A DNA stretch of 64,000 bases from assembly GCF_039534165.1 (NCBI RefSeq), contig NZ_BAAAUX010000019.1, positions 248,001 to 312,000 of the forward strand, in the 5' to 3' direction. Below, piece by piece: positions 45,516 to 55,457 of the stretch. Both the position numbers and the translations under genes were made by a program. Origin of the DNA: Saccharopolyspora_D taberi (GTDB lineage Bacteria; Actinomycetota; Actinomycetes; Mycobacteriales; Pseudonocardiaceae). Position 1 is the stretch's first letter; each line of letters opens with the position of its first letter. The notes under the pieces were generated by a model. It saw nothing but the letters and a program-made list of their open reading frames with translations, searched no databases and was not told the origin of the DNA.

Positions 45516-47162
45516 TCACAGCGCCAGCCACACGGCGGTGTCGGGTGGGAGCCGGTCGCCGTCGAGCGGACCGCTGGCGAGCAGCACGCGGTCGTGCTCG
45601 GGCAGCGCGACGGGCGCGCCGGAAAGGTTGACCACGCAGGCGAATCCGGGCGTGCGGCGGAACGACAGCACGTCGGCATCCGCCTCCTGCCAGACCAGAT
45701 CGCCCTCGCCCAGCGCGGGGTGCTCGCGGCGCAGGCGCAGCGCCGACCGGTACAGCTCCAGCATCGAGTCCGGGTCGCCCTGCTGGGCTTCGGCGGTGAG
45801 GGCGGCCCAGGACTCCGGCTGCGGCAGCCACGGCTGGGCGTCGCAGCCCTGCGGGCTGAAGCCGAACGGCGGCTTGGCCCCGGACCACGGGATCGGCACC
45901 CGGCAGCCGTCGCGGCCGGGCTCGGTGCGACCGGAACGCTCCCAGGTCGGGTCCTGGCGCAGTTCGTCGGGCAGGTCCTCGACCTCGGGCAGCCCCAGTT
46001 CCTCGCCCTGGTAGACGTAGGCGCCGCCGGGCAGCGACAGCGACAGCAGCGCGGCGGCGCGGGCCCGCCGGGTGCCGAGCGCGAGGTCGACCTCGCCGTC
46101 GCGCTGGAACGTGGTGCCCGGCAGCCAGTCCACCGCCGGGCGACCGTAGCGGCTCGGGTGGCGGACCACGTCGTGGTTGGACAGCACCCAGGTGGCGGGC
46201 GCGCCCACGGAGTTCAGGTTGGTCGTGGTCGTGTCGATGACCTCGCGCAGCCGCCCGGCGTCCCAGGGGCACTGCAGGAAGTCGAAGTTGAACGCGGTGT
46301 GCAGGGCGTCCTCGCGCACGTAGTTGGCCAGTCGGCGGGGCGTGTCCGCCCACGCCTCGGCGACGAACTTGCGGTCGCCGTCGTAGGAATCGGCGATCCG
46401 CCGCCAGCTCCGGTAGATCTCGTGCACGTCGTCGCGGTCCCAGTGCGGGTGCTCACCGTCGGGGTAGACGTACCCGGACCCCTGCGGCGCCACGACGTCC
46501 GGCAGCTCGGGGTCCTTGGTCAGGCCGTGGGCGACGTCGATGCGGAAGCCGTCGACGCCCCGGTCGAACCAGAACCGCAGGATCGACTCGAACTCCGCGC
46601 GCACCTCCGGGTGCGCCCAGTTCAGGTCGGGCTGCTCGGGGGCGAACAGGTGCAGGTACCACTCGCCGTCGGGCACCCGGGTCCAGGCCGGGCCCCGGAA
46701 GCAGGACTGCCAGTTGTTCGGCGGCAGCGAACCGTCCGGGCCGCGCCCCGGCCGGAACACGTAGCGCTGCCGCTCCGGGCTTCCCGGCCCGGCGGCCAGT
46801 GCCGCCTGGAACCACTCGTGCCGGTCGGAGGTGTGGTTGGGCACGATGTCGGGGATGACCTTGATCCCGTGCTCGTGGGCTTCGCCGATCAGCCGCTCGG
46901 CCTCGGCCAGCGAGCCGAAGCGCGGGTCGATGTCGCGGAAGTCGGCCACGTCGTAGCCGGCGTCGGCCTGCGGCGAGACGTACCACGGGTTGATCCAGAT
47001 CGCGTCGACGCCGAGATCGCGCAGGTACGGCAGTCGCGAGCGGATACCCGCGATGTCGCCCATCCCGTCGCCGTTGCCGTCGGCGAAGCTGCGGATGTAG
47101 ACCTGGTAGATCACCGCGTCCCGCCACCACGGGGTCGCGGACGTCTCGATCGAGTCGGGCAT
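45516..47162 (-). CDS. aglA-like: GH13 alpha-glucosidase (oligo-1,6-glucosidase/AglA type)
   Basis: The 548-residue protein has the GH13 signatures: DIVPNHTSDRHEWF (region I), GFRIDVAHGL with the nucleophile Asp (II), FVAEAW with the acid/base Glu (III) and LSNHDVVRH with the stabilising Asp (IV). There is no signal peptide, so it hydrolyses imported alpha-glucosides in the cytosol. It sits between the importer permeases and ATPase, a layout known from AglEFGAK-type loci. Confidence 0.93.
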   Translation of the reverse strand: MPDSIETSATPWWRDAVIYQVYIRSFADGNGDGMGDIAGIRSRLPYLRDLGVDAIWINPWYVSPQADAGYDVADFRDIDPRFGSLAEAERLIGEAHEHGIKVIPDIVPNHTSDRHEWFQAALAAGPGSPERQRYVFRPGRGPDGSLPPNNWQSCFRGPAWTRVPDGEWYLHLFAPEQPDLNWAHPEVRAEFESILRFWFDRGVDGFRIDVAHGLTKDPELPDVVAPQGSGYVYPDGEHPHWDRDDVHEIYRSWRRIADSYDGDRKFVAEAWADTPRRLANYVREDALHTAFNFDFLQCPWDAGRLREVIDTTTTNLNSVGAPATWVLSNHDVVRHPSRYGRPAVDWLPGTTFQRDGEVDLALGTRRARAAALLSLSLPGGAYVYQGEELGLPEVEDLPDELRQDPTWERSGRTEPGRDGCRVPIPWSGAKPPFGFSPQGCDAQPWLPQPESWAALTAEAQQGDPDSMLELYRSALRLRREHPALGEGDLVWQEADADVLSFRRTPGFACVVNLSGAPVALPEHDRVLLASGPLDGDRLPPDTAVWLAL

Positions 47163-47190
47163 GGGGGCTTCTCCTCGGAAGGTGGTGGGG

Positions 47191-48027
47191 CTACTTGACT
47201 CCGCCGGCGGTGAGCCCGGCGACGATGCGGCGCTGGAAGACGAGCACGGCGATCACCAGCGGGACGGTGACCACGACTCCGGCGGCCATCTGGGTGCCGA
47301 AGGGCTGCTCGAACCCCTGGGCGCCGGTGAACTTCGAGATCGCGACGGTGACCGTCTGCATCTCCTTCTTGTTCACCATGGACAGCGCGATGATGAACTC
47401 GTTCCACGCCATGATGAAGGTCAGGATCGCGGTGGTGAACACGCCGGGAGCGGCCAGCGGCAGGATGACCTTGCGGAAGGCCTGCGCGGGCGTGCACCCG
47501 TCGACCATCGCGGCGTGCTCCAGTTCCACCGGCATCTGCCGGAAGAACGCGGTCAGGTTCCACACCGCCAGCGGCAGCGCGAACGACAGGCTGGGCGTGA
47601 TCATCGACTGGTAGGTGTTGATCCAGCGCAGGTCGGTGAACAGCTCCAGCAGCGGCACCACCAGCGAGATCCCCGGGAACATGCTGCACGCGATGATCAG
47701 CGCCACCACGACCGCACGGCCCCGGAACTCCAGCCGTGCCAGCGCGTAGGCCGCCGAGATGCCGATGACCAGCGTCAGCAGCGTGGTGCAGCCCGCGACG
47801 AACAGGCTGTTGAGCAGCGCCCGGCCGAACCCCGTGCCCGGTGCGAACACCGCGAGGAAGTTCTCGACCGACCACACGCGCGGGACGGGGAAGTTGTCGA
47901 ACTGGTCCGACGGACGGCGGAACGCGGTGGCCACCATCCAGTAGAACGGCGCGAGGCAGTACAGCACGATGACCGCGATGCCCAGCATGGGGAGCCAGCG
48001 CTTGAACTTCGGCGCCAGGGTTGTCAT
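47191..48027 (-). CDS. aglG-like: Alpha-glucoside ABC importer permease, MalG-like
   Basis: The 278-residue protein has six predicted membrane segments and an EAA loop at ELEHAAMVDGCTPAQAFRKVI. Its ATG overlaps the stop of the MalF-like permease as ATGA. The C terminus VFQRRIVAGLTAGGVK is typical of this permease family. Confidence 0.92.
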   Translation of the reverse strand: MTTLAPKFKRWLPMLGIAVIVLYCLAPFYWMVATAFRRPSDQFDNFPVPRVWSVENFLAVFAPGTGFGRALLNSLFVAGCTTLLTLVIGISAAYALARLEFRGRAVVVALIIACSMFPGISLVVPLLELFTDLRWINTYQSMITPSLSFALPLAVWNLTAFFRQMPVELEHAAMVDGCTPAQAFRKVILPLAAPGVFTTAILTFIMAWNEFIIALSMVNKKEMQTVTVAISKFTGAQGFEQPFGTQMAAGVVVTVPLVIAVLVFQRRIVAGLTAGGVK

Positions 48028-49019
48028 GACGTGACCGCCTTCCGCTTGCTCCTGCGGGCTTCTCCGATGACGTCGGCGCCGAGCAGCTTGACGAAGGCGA
48101 ACGCCACCACTGCCACGTAGGCGAACATGATCGTCGCGTAGGACGCCGCGAGTCCGTAGTGGATGTTGGTGGCCTCCTGCCACGCCAGCATCGACAGCGT
48201 CTCCACCGACTGCTTCTGCTGGCCGATCAGCACGAACGGCAGGTCGAACATGCGCAGCGAGTCCAGCAGCCGGAACAGCACCGCCACCAGCAGGGCCGGT
48301 TTCACCAGCGGCAGGGTGATGCTCCAGAACCGCCGCCACGGCCCGGCGCCGTCGACCGTCGCGGCCTCGTAGAGCTCCTTCGGGATCATCTGCAACCCCG
48401 CCAGCGTCAGCAGCCCGACGAACGGCGCGGTCTTCCACACCTCGGCCACGATCACGGCGAACTTGGCGGCGGTGCCGTCGGAGCTCCACAGGATCTGCTG
48501 TCCCAGCAGCACGTTCGCGATGCCGTCCGGCGCGAAGATCCACCGCCACAGCAGGCCGGACACCGCCGTGGGAATCGCCCACGGCACCAGGACGCTGGCG
48601 CGCACCAGGCCGCGACCCCGGAAGGCGCGGTGCATGATCAGCGCCATCACCATGCCCAGCACCGCTTCCAGCACGACCGTGGTCACGGTGAAGAACGTGG
48701 TGTTGGCCAGGGCGTTCCAGAACCGGGGCGCACCCGATCCAACGATCGCGTCGACGTAGTTGTTCAGCCCGGCGAACTGCGGCTCGTCGATGACGAAGCC
48801 GTCAGCGTCCAGGCGCTCGCTCTCGGTGAAGAAGGACTGGCGCAGCGCCGCGAGGATCGGGTACACGGCCACCAGGCCGAGCACGAGCAGCGTCGGCGAG
48901 ACCAGCGCAGCCGCCAGCCGTGCCGAGGAGGAGCGCCTGCGGCCGGGTCTTCTGGGCGGGCGCTTGTGGTTCACCGCGCCCTGAGCGCGGACCAGCGTGT
49001 TGTTCATCGTCGTCGTCAT
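48024..49019 (-). CDS. aglF-like: Alpha-glucoside ABC importer permease, MalF-like
   Basis: The 331-residue protein has a basic N terminus, six predicted membrane segments and an EAA loop at LYEAATVDGAGPWRRFWSI. It starts 13 bp after the binding-protein gene and pairs with the next permease. Confidence 0.92.
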   Translation of the reverse strand: MTTTMNNTLVRAQGAVNHKRPPRRPGRRRSSSARLAAALVSPTLLVLGLVAVYPILAALRQSFFTESERLDADGFVIDEPQFAGLNNYVDAIVGSGAPRFWNALANTTFFTVTTVVLEAVLGMVMALIMHRAFRGRGLVRASVLVPWAIPTAVSGLLWRWIFAPDGIANVLLGQQILWSSDGTAAKFAVIVAEVWKTAPFVGLLTLAGLQMIPKELYEAATVDGAGPWRRFWSITLPLVKPALLVAVLFRLLDSLRMFDLPFVLIGQQKQSVETLSMLAWQEATNIHYGLAASYATIMFAYVAVVAFAFVKLLGADVIGEARRSKRKAVTS

Positions 49020-49032
49020 GGGGTTTCCTCTG

Positions 49033-50319
49033 TCACGGCCTGGTCAGCAGGTCGAGCCGTCGTTGCAGGTCCGCCAATGCCTGTTCGGAGGTCTTGGCAC
49101 CGCGCAGCGCGTCGTAGACCTCGTCCTGGACCGCCTGGGTGACCTCGCCGTAATCGACCACGCGGGGCCTGGGTTCGGCGCCGAGGATCGACTCCTTGAG
49201 CACCGGCAGGTACGGGAACTTCGCCCGCAGGGCCGGATCGTCGTAGACCGAGCTGAGCGTGGGCGCGAAGGATCCCCTGTCCAGCATCACCTTCTGCTGC
49301 TGCTCGCCGGTCCGGAACTTGATGAAGTCCAGCGCGGTCGCCTTGTTCTCGGCGTAGGCCGAGATCGCCAGGTTGTGCCCCCCGAGGCTGGAGACGCCGG
49401 AACCGTCGGCGCCGGGCAGCGGGGCGACCGCGAACTTGCCCGCCACCGCAGAGGATCCGTCGGTCTTGCTCAGGTTGGACCACTGGGAGGGCCACCACCG
49501 GCTGAACACCACGCCGCCCTCCTGGAAGGCCCGGCGCGACTCCGGCTCCTTGAAAGCGATGGCCTCCTTCGGGATCGTCCCGGAGCGGAATCCCTGGACC
49601 AGGAAGTCGAGCCCGCGCCTGGCCTCGGGGGTGTCCACGCGCGGCCTGCCGTCGTCGCCGACGATCTGGCCGCCCGCGCTGTTGATCGCCTCGGCGAAGT
49701 TGGCGGACAGCCCCTCGTACTTCTCGAACTGCCCGATGTAGCACGACATCCCGGCCGCCTCGGGCAGCGTCCGGACCCGGTCGCACACCTGCCGCATCTC
49801 GTCCCAGGTCGTCGGCGGTACCGCGCCGACCCGGTCCAGCAGGTCCTTGCGGTAGTAGAGCATCGCACCGTCGGAGGTGGCCGGAACGGCGACCAACCGC
49901 CCTCGGTAGTGCGCGGTCTCCAGGTTCGGCGGGACGAAGGCCGGTAGGTCGAACTGCTCCTTCGGCAGTTCGACGATCCACCGGTGCGCGGCGAACTCCG
50001 AGGTCCACACGTTGTCGAGGTCCAGAACGCTGAAGGCGTCGGACTTGGTCTGAGCGTTCTGGATCATCTGCTGGCGCTGGTCGTCACCGGAGGCGGGGAG
50101 TTCGATCAGCTCGACCGGCTCGCCGGGATGCGTCCGGTTCCATTCCGCGACGATGCGGGGCGTCGCTCCGGTGTCGTCCTTGCCGGTGGCGAAGGTGATC
50201 GGCCCCCGGCCTTCCAGCTTCCCGGCGTTGTCCTCGCCCTCGGACCCACCGCCGCAGGCCGCGGTGAACAGCAGCCCGCTGATCATGATCGATACAGTGC
50301 TCGCACGTCTCAGCCTCAA
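49033..50319 (-). CDS. aglE-like: Alpha-glucoside/trehalose-type binding lipoprotein
   Basis: The 428-residue protein starts at a TTG preceded by AAGGGG. The signal ends in a clear lipobox (LFTAAC followed by Gly). The mature part is a family-1 solute-binding protein similar to the AglE/ThuE/LpqY type that binds alpha-glucosides or trehalose. It is the first gene of the operon and is divergent from the ROK regulator. Confidence 0.88.
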   Translation of the reverse strand: MRLRRASTVSIMISGLLFTAACGGGSEGEDNAGKLEGRGPITFATGKDDTGATPRIVAEWNRTHPGEPVELIELPASGDDQRQQMIQNAQTKSDAFSVLDLDNVWTSEFAAHRWIVELPKEQFDLPAFVPPNLETAHYRGRLVAVPATSDGAMLYYRKDLLDRVGAVPPTTWDEMRQVCDRVRTLPEAAGMSCYIGQFEKYEGLSANFAEAINSAGGQIVGDDGRPRVDTPEARRGLDFLVQGFRSGTIPKEAIAFKEPESRRAFQEGGVVFSRWWPSQWSNLSKTDGSSAVAGKFAVAPLPGADGSGVSSLGGHNLAISAYAENKATALDFIKFRTGEQQQKVMLDRGSFAPTLSSVYDDPALRAKFPYLPVLKESILGAEPRPRVVDYGEVTQAVQDEVYDALRGAKTSEQALADLQRRLDLLTRP

Positions 50320-50665
50320 GTCGATCCCCTTCGATACGACCGTCGCGAACTCGGCAGGATGCGGGCGCCCGCACGGGCGCCGCGCGCCACGATCAGGTGG
50401 CGGCTGGCGGGCCGCGGCAGCGGGAGCGGGTCGCGCTCACCGCCACTCGAGACGGCCCGGTTTCTTTGGAGTTAAATTAAGTACAGGGAAGGTAAGCTGT
50501 GGCCGCGACCACGTCAAGACCCTCCAGGCCACCGGTTCCAAGGCGGAGCTGATCAGCCATAGCGCAGATGCACCTGCGAAAACGGGCCGATCTAAAGGTT
50601 TGACGTCCGTGTCGCCGCCTTCTTAACATCAGACTTTCTTCGAAGTTGACGAAAGGGGACGCCCG
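50320..50665. promoter_or_regulatory. 346-bp divergent regulatory region (agl operon / ROK gene)
   Basis: It is AT-richer than its surroundings, with a TTAAATTAA dyad near 50473 and a CTTCGAAG dyad at 50637-50644 just upstream of the ROK gene. Both are candidate ROK operators and promoters. No gene is seen. Confidence 0.45.
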
Positions 50666-51868
50666 GTGACCTCGCAGGCGGCAGACCGCCACCGCGCCGC
50701 GATCCTCGCGCTGGCGGGCACCACCGGCTCACTGAGCCGGTCCGAGATCGCCCAGCGGCTGGAGCTCAGCGCCGCGACGGTCACCCAGCTGACCAAGGAG
50801 ATGCTGGCGCAGGGCCTGCTGGAGGAGCTGGCCCCGGCGCCCTCCCGCGGCGGCCGTCCCGTGCAGCCGCTCGGCCTGGCGGGCACGGCCCCGCACGCGC
50901 TCGGCGTCAAGGTCACCCCCGACCACCTGGCGATCGCCGACGTGGCGCTCGACGGCACCGTCCGCGAAGTCGTCGAGCACGACTTCGACCCCGGGTCGGC
51001 CGATGCGTTCGGCGTTCTCACCGACACCCTGCTCGCGGTCGCCGAGAAGTGCGAGGGTGGCGCCGACTCGCTGCTGGGCGTCGGCGTCGGCGTCCCGGGC
51101 GGGGTCAGCGATCCCGGCGAAGGCGTGGTCAACGCCGACATCCTCGGCTGGCGGGGGCTGCCGCTGGGCCGGCGGCTGCGCGCGAGCCTCGGGCTGCCGG
51201 TGCTGGTGGACAACGACGTGAACGCGCTCGCGGTCGCCGAGCGCCTCTACGGACGGGGACGAACGCACCGCGACTTCCTCATCGTCACCATCGGCGTCGG
51301 CATCGGCGCGGCGATCATCGCCAACGGCAGCGTGTACCGGGGCGCGCACGGCGACGCCGGGGAACTCGGGCACACCCCGGTCGACCCGTCCGGTCCGCAG
51401 TGCGTGTGCGGCAACCGCGGCTGCCTGGAGGCGATCATCGGCGACCGCGCACTGCTGGCCGAGGCGCACGGACGTGGAATCCTGGCGCCGGACCACGGCA
51501 TCGCGGAACTGCGCGCGGCAGCCGACCGGGGCGACACCGAGGCGCAGGAGATCTTCCGCGACGCCGGGGAAATCCTGGGGCGCGCGGTGGCCGGGCTGGT
51601 CAACGTGGTCGACCCGGAGACGGTCGTGCTCCACGGAGAGGGAACCCCCGCGTGGAAGCACTGGCAGCCGGGCTTCGAACCCGCGCTGCGCGCGCATCTT
51701 CCCCTGATGCGCAACGGCATTCCGGTCGAGGTCGACAGCTACGACGACCGCGGCTGGGTCCAGGGCGCCGCCGGGCTGGTCATGTCCGTGCCCGTCGACT
51801 CGACGGGCACGGCCAAGGAGCAGGAGAACGCCGTCCGGTCCCGCCTGCTCCGGGCAGCCGTGCGCTGA
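50666..51868 (+). CDS. ROK-family transcriptional regulator
   Basis: The 400-residue protein starts at GTG with AAAGGGG 8 bp upstream. It has an N-terminal winged HTH (SRSEIAQRLELSAATVTQLT) and a ROK domain with the zinc motif CVCGNRGCLEAI, preceded by GELGH. The kinase-like ATP and sugar region (VDNDVNALAVAE) is retained in sequence; some ROK repressors keep only sugar binding. It probably controls the divergent alpha-glucoside operon in response to a sugar or sugar phosphate. Confidence 0.92.
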   Translation: MTSQAADRHRAAILALAGTTGSLSRSEIAQRLELSAATVTQLTKEMLAQGLLEELAPAPSRGGRPVQPLGLAGTAPHALGVKVTPDHLAIADVALDGTVREVVEHDFDPGSADAFGVLTDTLLAVAEKCEGGADSLLGVGVGVPGGVSDPGEGVVNADILGWRGLPLGRRLRASLGLPVLVDNDVNALAVAERLYGRGRTHRDFLIVTIGVGIGAAIIANGSVYRGAHGDAGELGHTPVDPSGPQCVCGNRGCLEAIIGDRALLAEAHGRGILAPDHGIAELRAAADRGDTEAQEIFRDAGEILGRAVAGLVNVVDPETVVLHGEGTPAWKHWQPGFEPALRAHLPLMRNGIPVEVDSYDDRGWVQGAAGLVMSVPVDSTGTAKEQENAVRSRLLRAAVR

Positions 51869-52463
51869 GCGGAATTCCGGACGGGCAAAGGGGACGTGCT
51901 CCGGAAACCGTCTCGGCGGCACTGGCGATGCGGTCGTCCGGCACCGAGCGCAACGGCCGCAGCAGCGCCGCCGACGCGAACGATGGCTCCAGTGATCGCG
52001 TCTGGAGTCATCGCGATCCGGTCGCGCATTTCCGAGGTACTTGCCCGGGGCAGGGCTTGAAACGTACCTCCCCGCATCCCGCAACAGCGTCGTTCCCATG
52101 GTGCCTGGCACAAACAGGTGATCATTGACCGTTTGTGCTCAGGAGATGCTTAACACCGGTCAGTCGGGTTTGGCGCCTTTCCCGGTGGTGTAGAGCCGTG
52201 TGATGGGTTCGTGGTTGCGGTTGGGGCGGACGGCGATTTCTTCGCCTGGACTCGTCGCTGGACGCGCAGCGATCCCGCAGGCGGTGGGGCGGTGGGGAGA
52301 CTGGGCGTGCTCCTCGCATCGTCAATGTTGCGAGATCTTCCGGTGTGAGCCGGGAAGGGATGGTGCGTAACAGGTTTCCCTCAAGGTCCGTTTTCAGAGT
52401 CGGTTTGGGGGATCCAGTTGTGATCATGCACGGTGCGCAGGCACGTGCGGCACACTGCACGAT
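51869..52463. other. 595-bp region with a long dyad and a decayed reading frame
   Basis: It separates the ROK gene from the NACHT gene. Besides the dyad at 52108-52138, a short coding-like frame on the minus strand (about 50 codons, ending at a stop near 52160) has the biased codon use of a real C terminus (EEIAVRPNRNHEPITRLYTT) but no start, so it may be a gene remnant. I do not recognise it. Confidence 0.4.
52108..52138. repeat. 31-bp inverted repeat (8-bp perfect arms)
   Basis: GCACAAAC and GTTTGTGC flank 15 bases that themselves contain a shorter GGT/ACC dyad. It lies at the edge of the accessory NACHT region and could be a terminator, a recombination site or an operator. There is no second copy in the window. 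Confidence 0.5.
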
Positions 52464-54404
52464 GTGGCGAAGGGCGATGAGATCCGTAACGAGCTCACGG
52501 GTCCTGGGGGCAGGAGTGTTCTCCAGATCGGCAAGGTGCATGGCGACCTGGTGTGGCAGCAACCGCCTGCTCCGCAGAGTGCGGACGAGTCGCTGCGCGA
52601 GGCCGTCTGGCGTCTGGCCCGCGCGGTCCGGGACGCCAGCACAGGGGTAGTGCAGAAGTGGGGAATCAGCGGTTCTGGCGCGTTGTCGGTGCAGTGGTGC
52701 ACCGCCGACGACGACCTGGTCGATCACTGGGAGAACATCCACGACAGCAACGAGCCCGTGCCCCTGGAGGGGCACTTCACGGCCGTCCGGGAAACCTACC
52801 AGGCCGTTCGCTCGAAGCGACTGGTGATCGTGGGGCAGGCCGGGGCGGGCAAGACCGTGCTCGCCCACCGCCTGATTCTCGACCTGCTTGACACCGACGG
52901 CGTCACCGGGCCGGTGCCGGCGCTGTTCAGCCTCAGCGGCTGGAACCCCGACTCGACCGATCTCCAGCCCTGGTTGATCCAGCAACTCCTCCGGGACTTC
53001 GGGTTCCTGCACGACAAGAATCCCGTCACGGGCGAGACACAGGCCGAAGTCCTCGTCAAGGAGAAACTGATCCTTCCGGTCCTGGACGGCTTCGACGAGA
53101 TCTCACACCAGCATCACCGTGCCGCGATCAGCAAGATCAGCAACATCGACTATCCGTTGGTCGTCACCAGCCGCCCAGACGAATACCGCGAGGCTGCTCA
53201 CGCGGTCAAAGCAGTCGGCCGTGCCGCGGCCATCGAACTCCAGGCCGTCGCCCGCGAGGAGGCCCACCGGTTCTTACGCCTGAGTGCCAGCAAGTCCCGC
53301 AGCCGGGAATGGGACGCGGTGTTCGACCGGTTGAACACGCAACCCGATCAGACCGCCAGCCAGAACCTCACCCGCGTCCTGACCACACCGCTGATGGTCA
53401 TGCTCGCCCGCACCGTCTATAACGACACCCCTGACCACGATCCCCACGATCTCCTGGACATCCAACGCTTCCCCATCGCTACGGCTGTGGAAGATCACCT
53501 CCTGGACGCCTACCTCGACACCGTCTATGCCCGCAGCGACGCCGGCCAGCGCAGCGCACGAGACCCGAACTGGGACCCCGACCGAGCCCGCCACTGGCTC
53601 GGTTACCTCGCCACCCACCTCACCCAACGCGACACCCACGACCTCACCTGGTGGTACCTGCCCGCAACCCTCCACCGCCGTACGCGCATCCTCGTCACCG
53701 CGGCCGTCTCCGGGCTCGCGGCCGGGCTCTGCATCGGGCTCGCGGCTGGGCTCAAGATGGGACTCGTGTCCGGGCTCACGATGGGACTCGTGTTCGGGCT
53801 CGGGTTCGAAGTGGTCTTCTATCGCTGGCTCGCGGAACGGGGACCGGAACGACTACGCCTGGGCCCACGATGGCGAGACCGTGAACCGCGCTCCTGGTTG
53901 TCGCACCACAAGAAATCCAGGTCCGAGTTCACCAGCGGGCTTGTGCTCGTAATTGTGATCGGGGTCGCGTTCGGGCTCATTTTCGAGCTCGCGGTTGGGC
54001 TCATGGTCGGGTTCGCAATGGTCATCGTGTTGGCTCTCGGAGATTCCTACGACCCCCACGCCACTGCCCCGTGGACGCTCTTGAGCCGTGACCGAGCGGT
54101 CGCACTCGTCCGAACGACCACGACGATCGTGCTTGGGTTCGGGCTTTCCTACGCGGGCACGAAACTCCCGTACGGGATCGCGTTCGGGTTCCTGTTGGGA
54201 ATGTGGGGCTTGGCGTCCTCTTCGTGGGGGAGCTGGCTGATGTTCGCGCGCCTGTGGCTGCCACTGACCGGCCGCTTGCCGTGGCGGCCAAAACGTTTCC
54301 TCGAAGACGCCAACGCTCGCGGCGTACTACGCACCACAGGTGCGGTCTACCAATTCCGCCATACCCGGCTTCGCGATTACCTTGCAGACCACCACCGAAG
54401 CTAG
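52464..54404 (+). CDS. NACHT NTPase with C-terminal membrane segments
   Basis: The 646-residue protein starts at GTG. Near the N terminus is a VLQIGKVHGDLVWQ motif seen in actinobacterial STAND-associated proteins. A NACHT domain follows: Walker A GQAGAGKTVLAHR (~residue 125) and Walker B LPVLDGFDEIS (~residue 200), then a winged-helix-like stretch. From ~410 there are about six hydrophobic segments with repeated Gly/Leu pattern (SGLAAGLCIGLAAGLKMGLV) and a soluble C-terminal end. Known bacterial NACHT proteins act in anti-phage immunity, with the NTPase coupled to an effector; here the effector may be the membrane part. The stop shares CTAG with the convergent CPBP gene. Confidence 0.85.
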   Translation: MAKGDEIRNELTGPGGRSVLQIGKVHGDLVWQQPPAPQSADESLREAVWRLARAVRDASTGVVQKWGISGSGALSVQWCTADDDLVDHWENIHDSNEPVPLEGHFTAVRETYQAVRSKRLVIVGQAGAGKTVLAHRLILDLLDTDGVTGPVPALFSLSGWNPDSTDLQPWLIQQLLRDFGFLHDKNPVTGETQAEVLVKEKLILPVLDGFDEISHQHHRAAISKISNIDYPLVVTSRPDEYREAAHAVKAVGRAAAIELQAVAREEAHRFLRLSASKSRSREWDAVFDRLNTQPDQTASQNLTRVLTTPLMVMLARTVYNDTPDHDPHDLLDIQRFPIATAVEDHLLDAYLDTVYARSDAGQRSARDPNWDPDRARHWLGYLATHLTQRDTHDLTWWYLPATLHRRTRILVTAAVSGLAAGLCIGLAAGLKMGLVSGLTMGLVFGLGFEVVFYRWLAERGPERLRLGPRWRDREPRSWLSHHKKSRSEFTSGLVLVIVIGVAFGLIFELAVGLMVGFAMVIVLALGDSYDPHATAPWTLLSRDRAVALVRTTTTIVLGFGLSYAGTKLPYGIAFGFLLGMWGLASSSWGSWLMFARLWLPLTGRLPWRPKRFLEDANARGVLRTTGAVYQFRHTRLRDYLADHHRS

Positions 54405-55426
54405 CCCGACGGCACATCACGACAGATGAGCTCGGCACCCCGGGCTCGCGCGGACTTTGTCGAGGGTGTTGACGATTCGGGCGGTCCCGCCGAGGGGGTA
54501 CGCAGTGGTCCCGTCTTTCGGGTGCACCACCAGACGATCGCGGTGATAACGATGACAGCGGCGGTGGGGACAAGCTGGTACGGCGTGCCCACGCCGGCGG
54601 AGCGGTCCTGCAGCTGGGCTCCGAGGTCCGCACGAAGATACGGGGCCACGATGAAGGAGACCGTGTTGAGGACGGCGTGGAGCATGGCCGCGATCTCAAG
54701 GCCGCCCGTGCGCCAGGTGATGATCGCCAGCGAGGTCCAAAGCACGAAGTACCACACGATGATGTACGGGTCGGTTGAGCCGTGGGCCGCGGTGAACAGC
54801 ACGCTCGAAACCAGGACTCCGGCGACCAGTCCCGCCCGTGGCCCGCGGGCCCAGCTTCCAACAACGCGGAAGATCAGCCCACGCACGCCGTACTCCTCGC
54901 CGGTCGTCTGCAGCGGTGTGAGGAGCAGCGTGGCGATGAAGATGGCGATGAGGTCGGTATGCGACCAAGGAGCCTCCGCACCGGGCGTGACAAATCCGAG
55001 CACGATCACGACCATCCACATGGGACCGAAGACCAGGAGCGATTTGCCGAACAGGTCGAAACGGAACCGCGATGTCACGGAGCGCAGCGATGCGCCGGGC
55101 ACGCCATAGAGCCACCGCTGGATGAGCGCGCTCCACGGCATGAGCAAGCCGAGGGAGATCATGGAGCTGGCGTGGTAGAGCGGCGTGTAGTCGGTACCAC
55201 CCAGGATCGGAGGGGTGTTGCCCATCCGTACGTCGATTTGCGCAACCGCCATACCGATAGCCGTGGGGAAGATGACGAGCCCCGCCGCCAGAAGCACGAT
55301 CGCGAAGATGCCACGAACGATGCGGCGTTTTTCGCCCGCAAGCACACGGTGGTATTCCACTCCGGCCGGAACCGACGCCGCGTTCTTGGGCCCGCCCGGG
55401 CTGAGCAGCCAATTCGGCTTGATCAT
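54401..55426 (-). CDS. CPBP-family intramembrane glutamic protease
   Basis: The 341-residue protein has about eight hydrophobic segments and the CPBP motifs: EEYGVR (the EExxxR motif) near residue 178, a His in SVLFTAAHG and HAVLN. These residues define the intramembrane protease family, whose bacterial members often act in immunity, prenyl-CaaX-like processing or regulated proteolysis. It follows the 2TM gene in the same direction. The C-terminal ~40 residues are polar. Its end overlaps the NACHT gene by the CTAG of both stops. Confidence 0.88.
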   Translation of the reverse strand: MIKPNWLLSPGGPKNAASVPAGVEYHRVLAGEKRRIVRGIFAIVLLAAGLVIFPTAIGMAVAQIDVRMGNTPPILGGTDYTPLYHASSMISLGLLMPWSALIQRWLYGVPGASLRSVTSRFRFDLFGKSLLVFGPMWMVVIVLGFVTPGAEAPWSHTDLIAIFIATLLLTPLQTTGEEYGVRGLIFRVVGSWARGPRAGLVAGVLVSSVLFTAAHGSTDPYIIVWYFVLWTSLAIITWRTGGLEIAAMLHAVLNTVSFIVAPYLRADLGAQLQDRSAGVGTPYQLVPTAAVIVITAIVWWCTRKTGPLRTPSAGPPESSTPSTKSARARGAELICRDVPSG

Positions 55427-55457
55427 CGTGGCCCTGGTTTCCTCTCATTTTGTGTGG

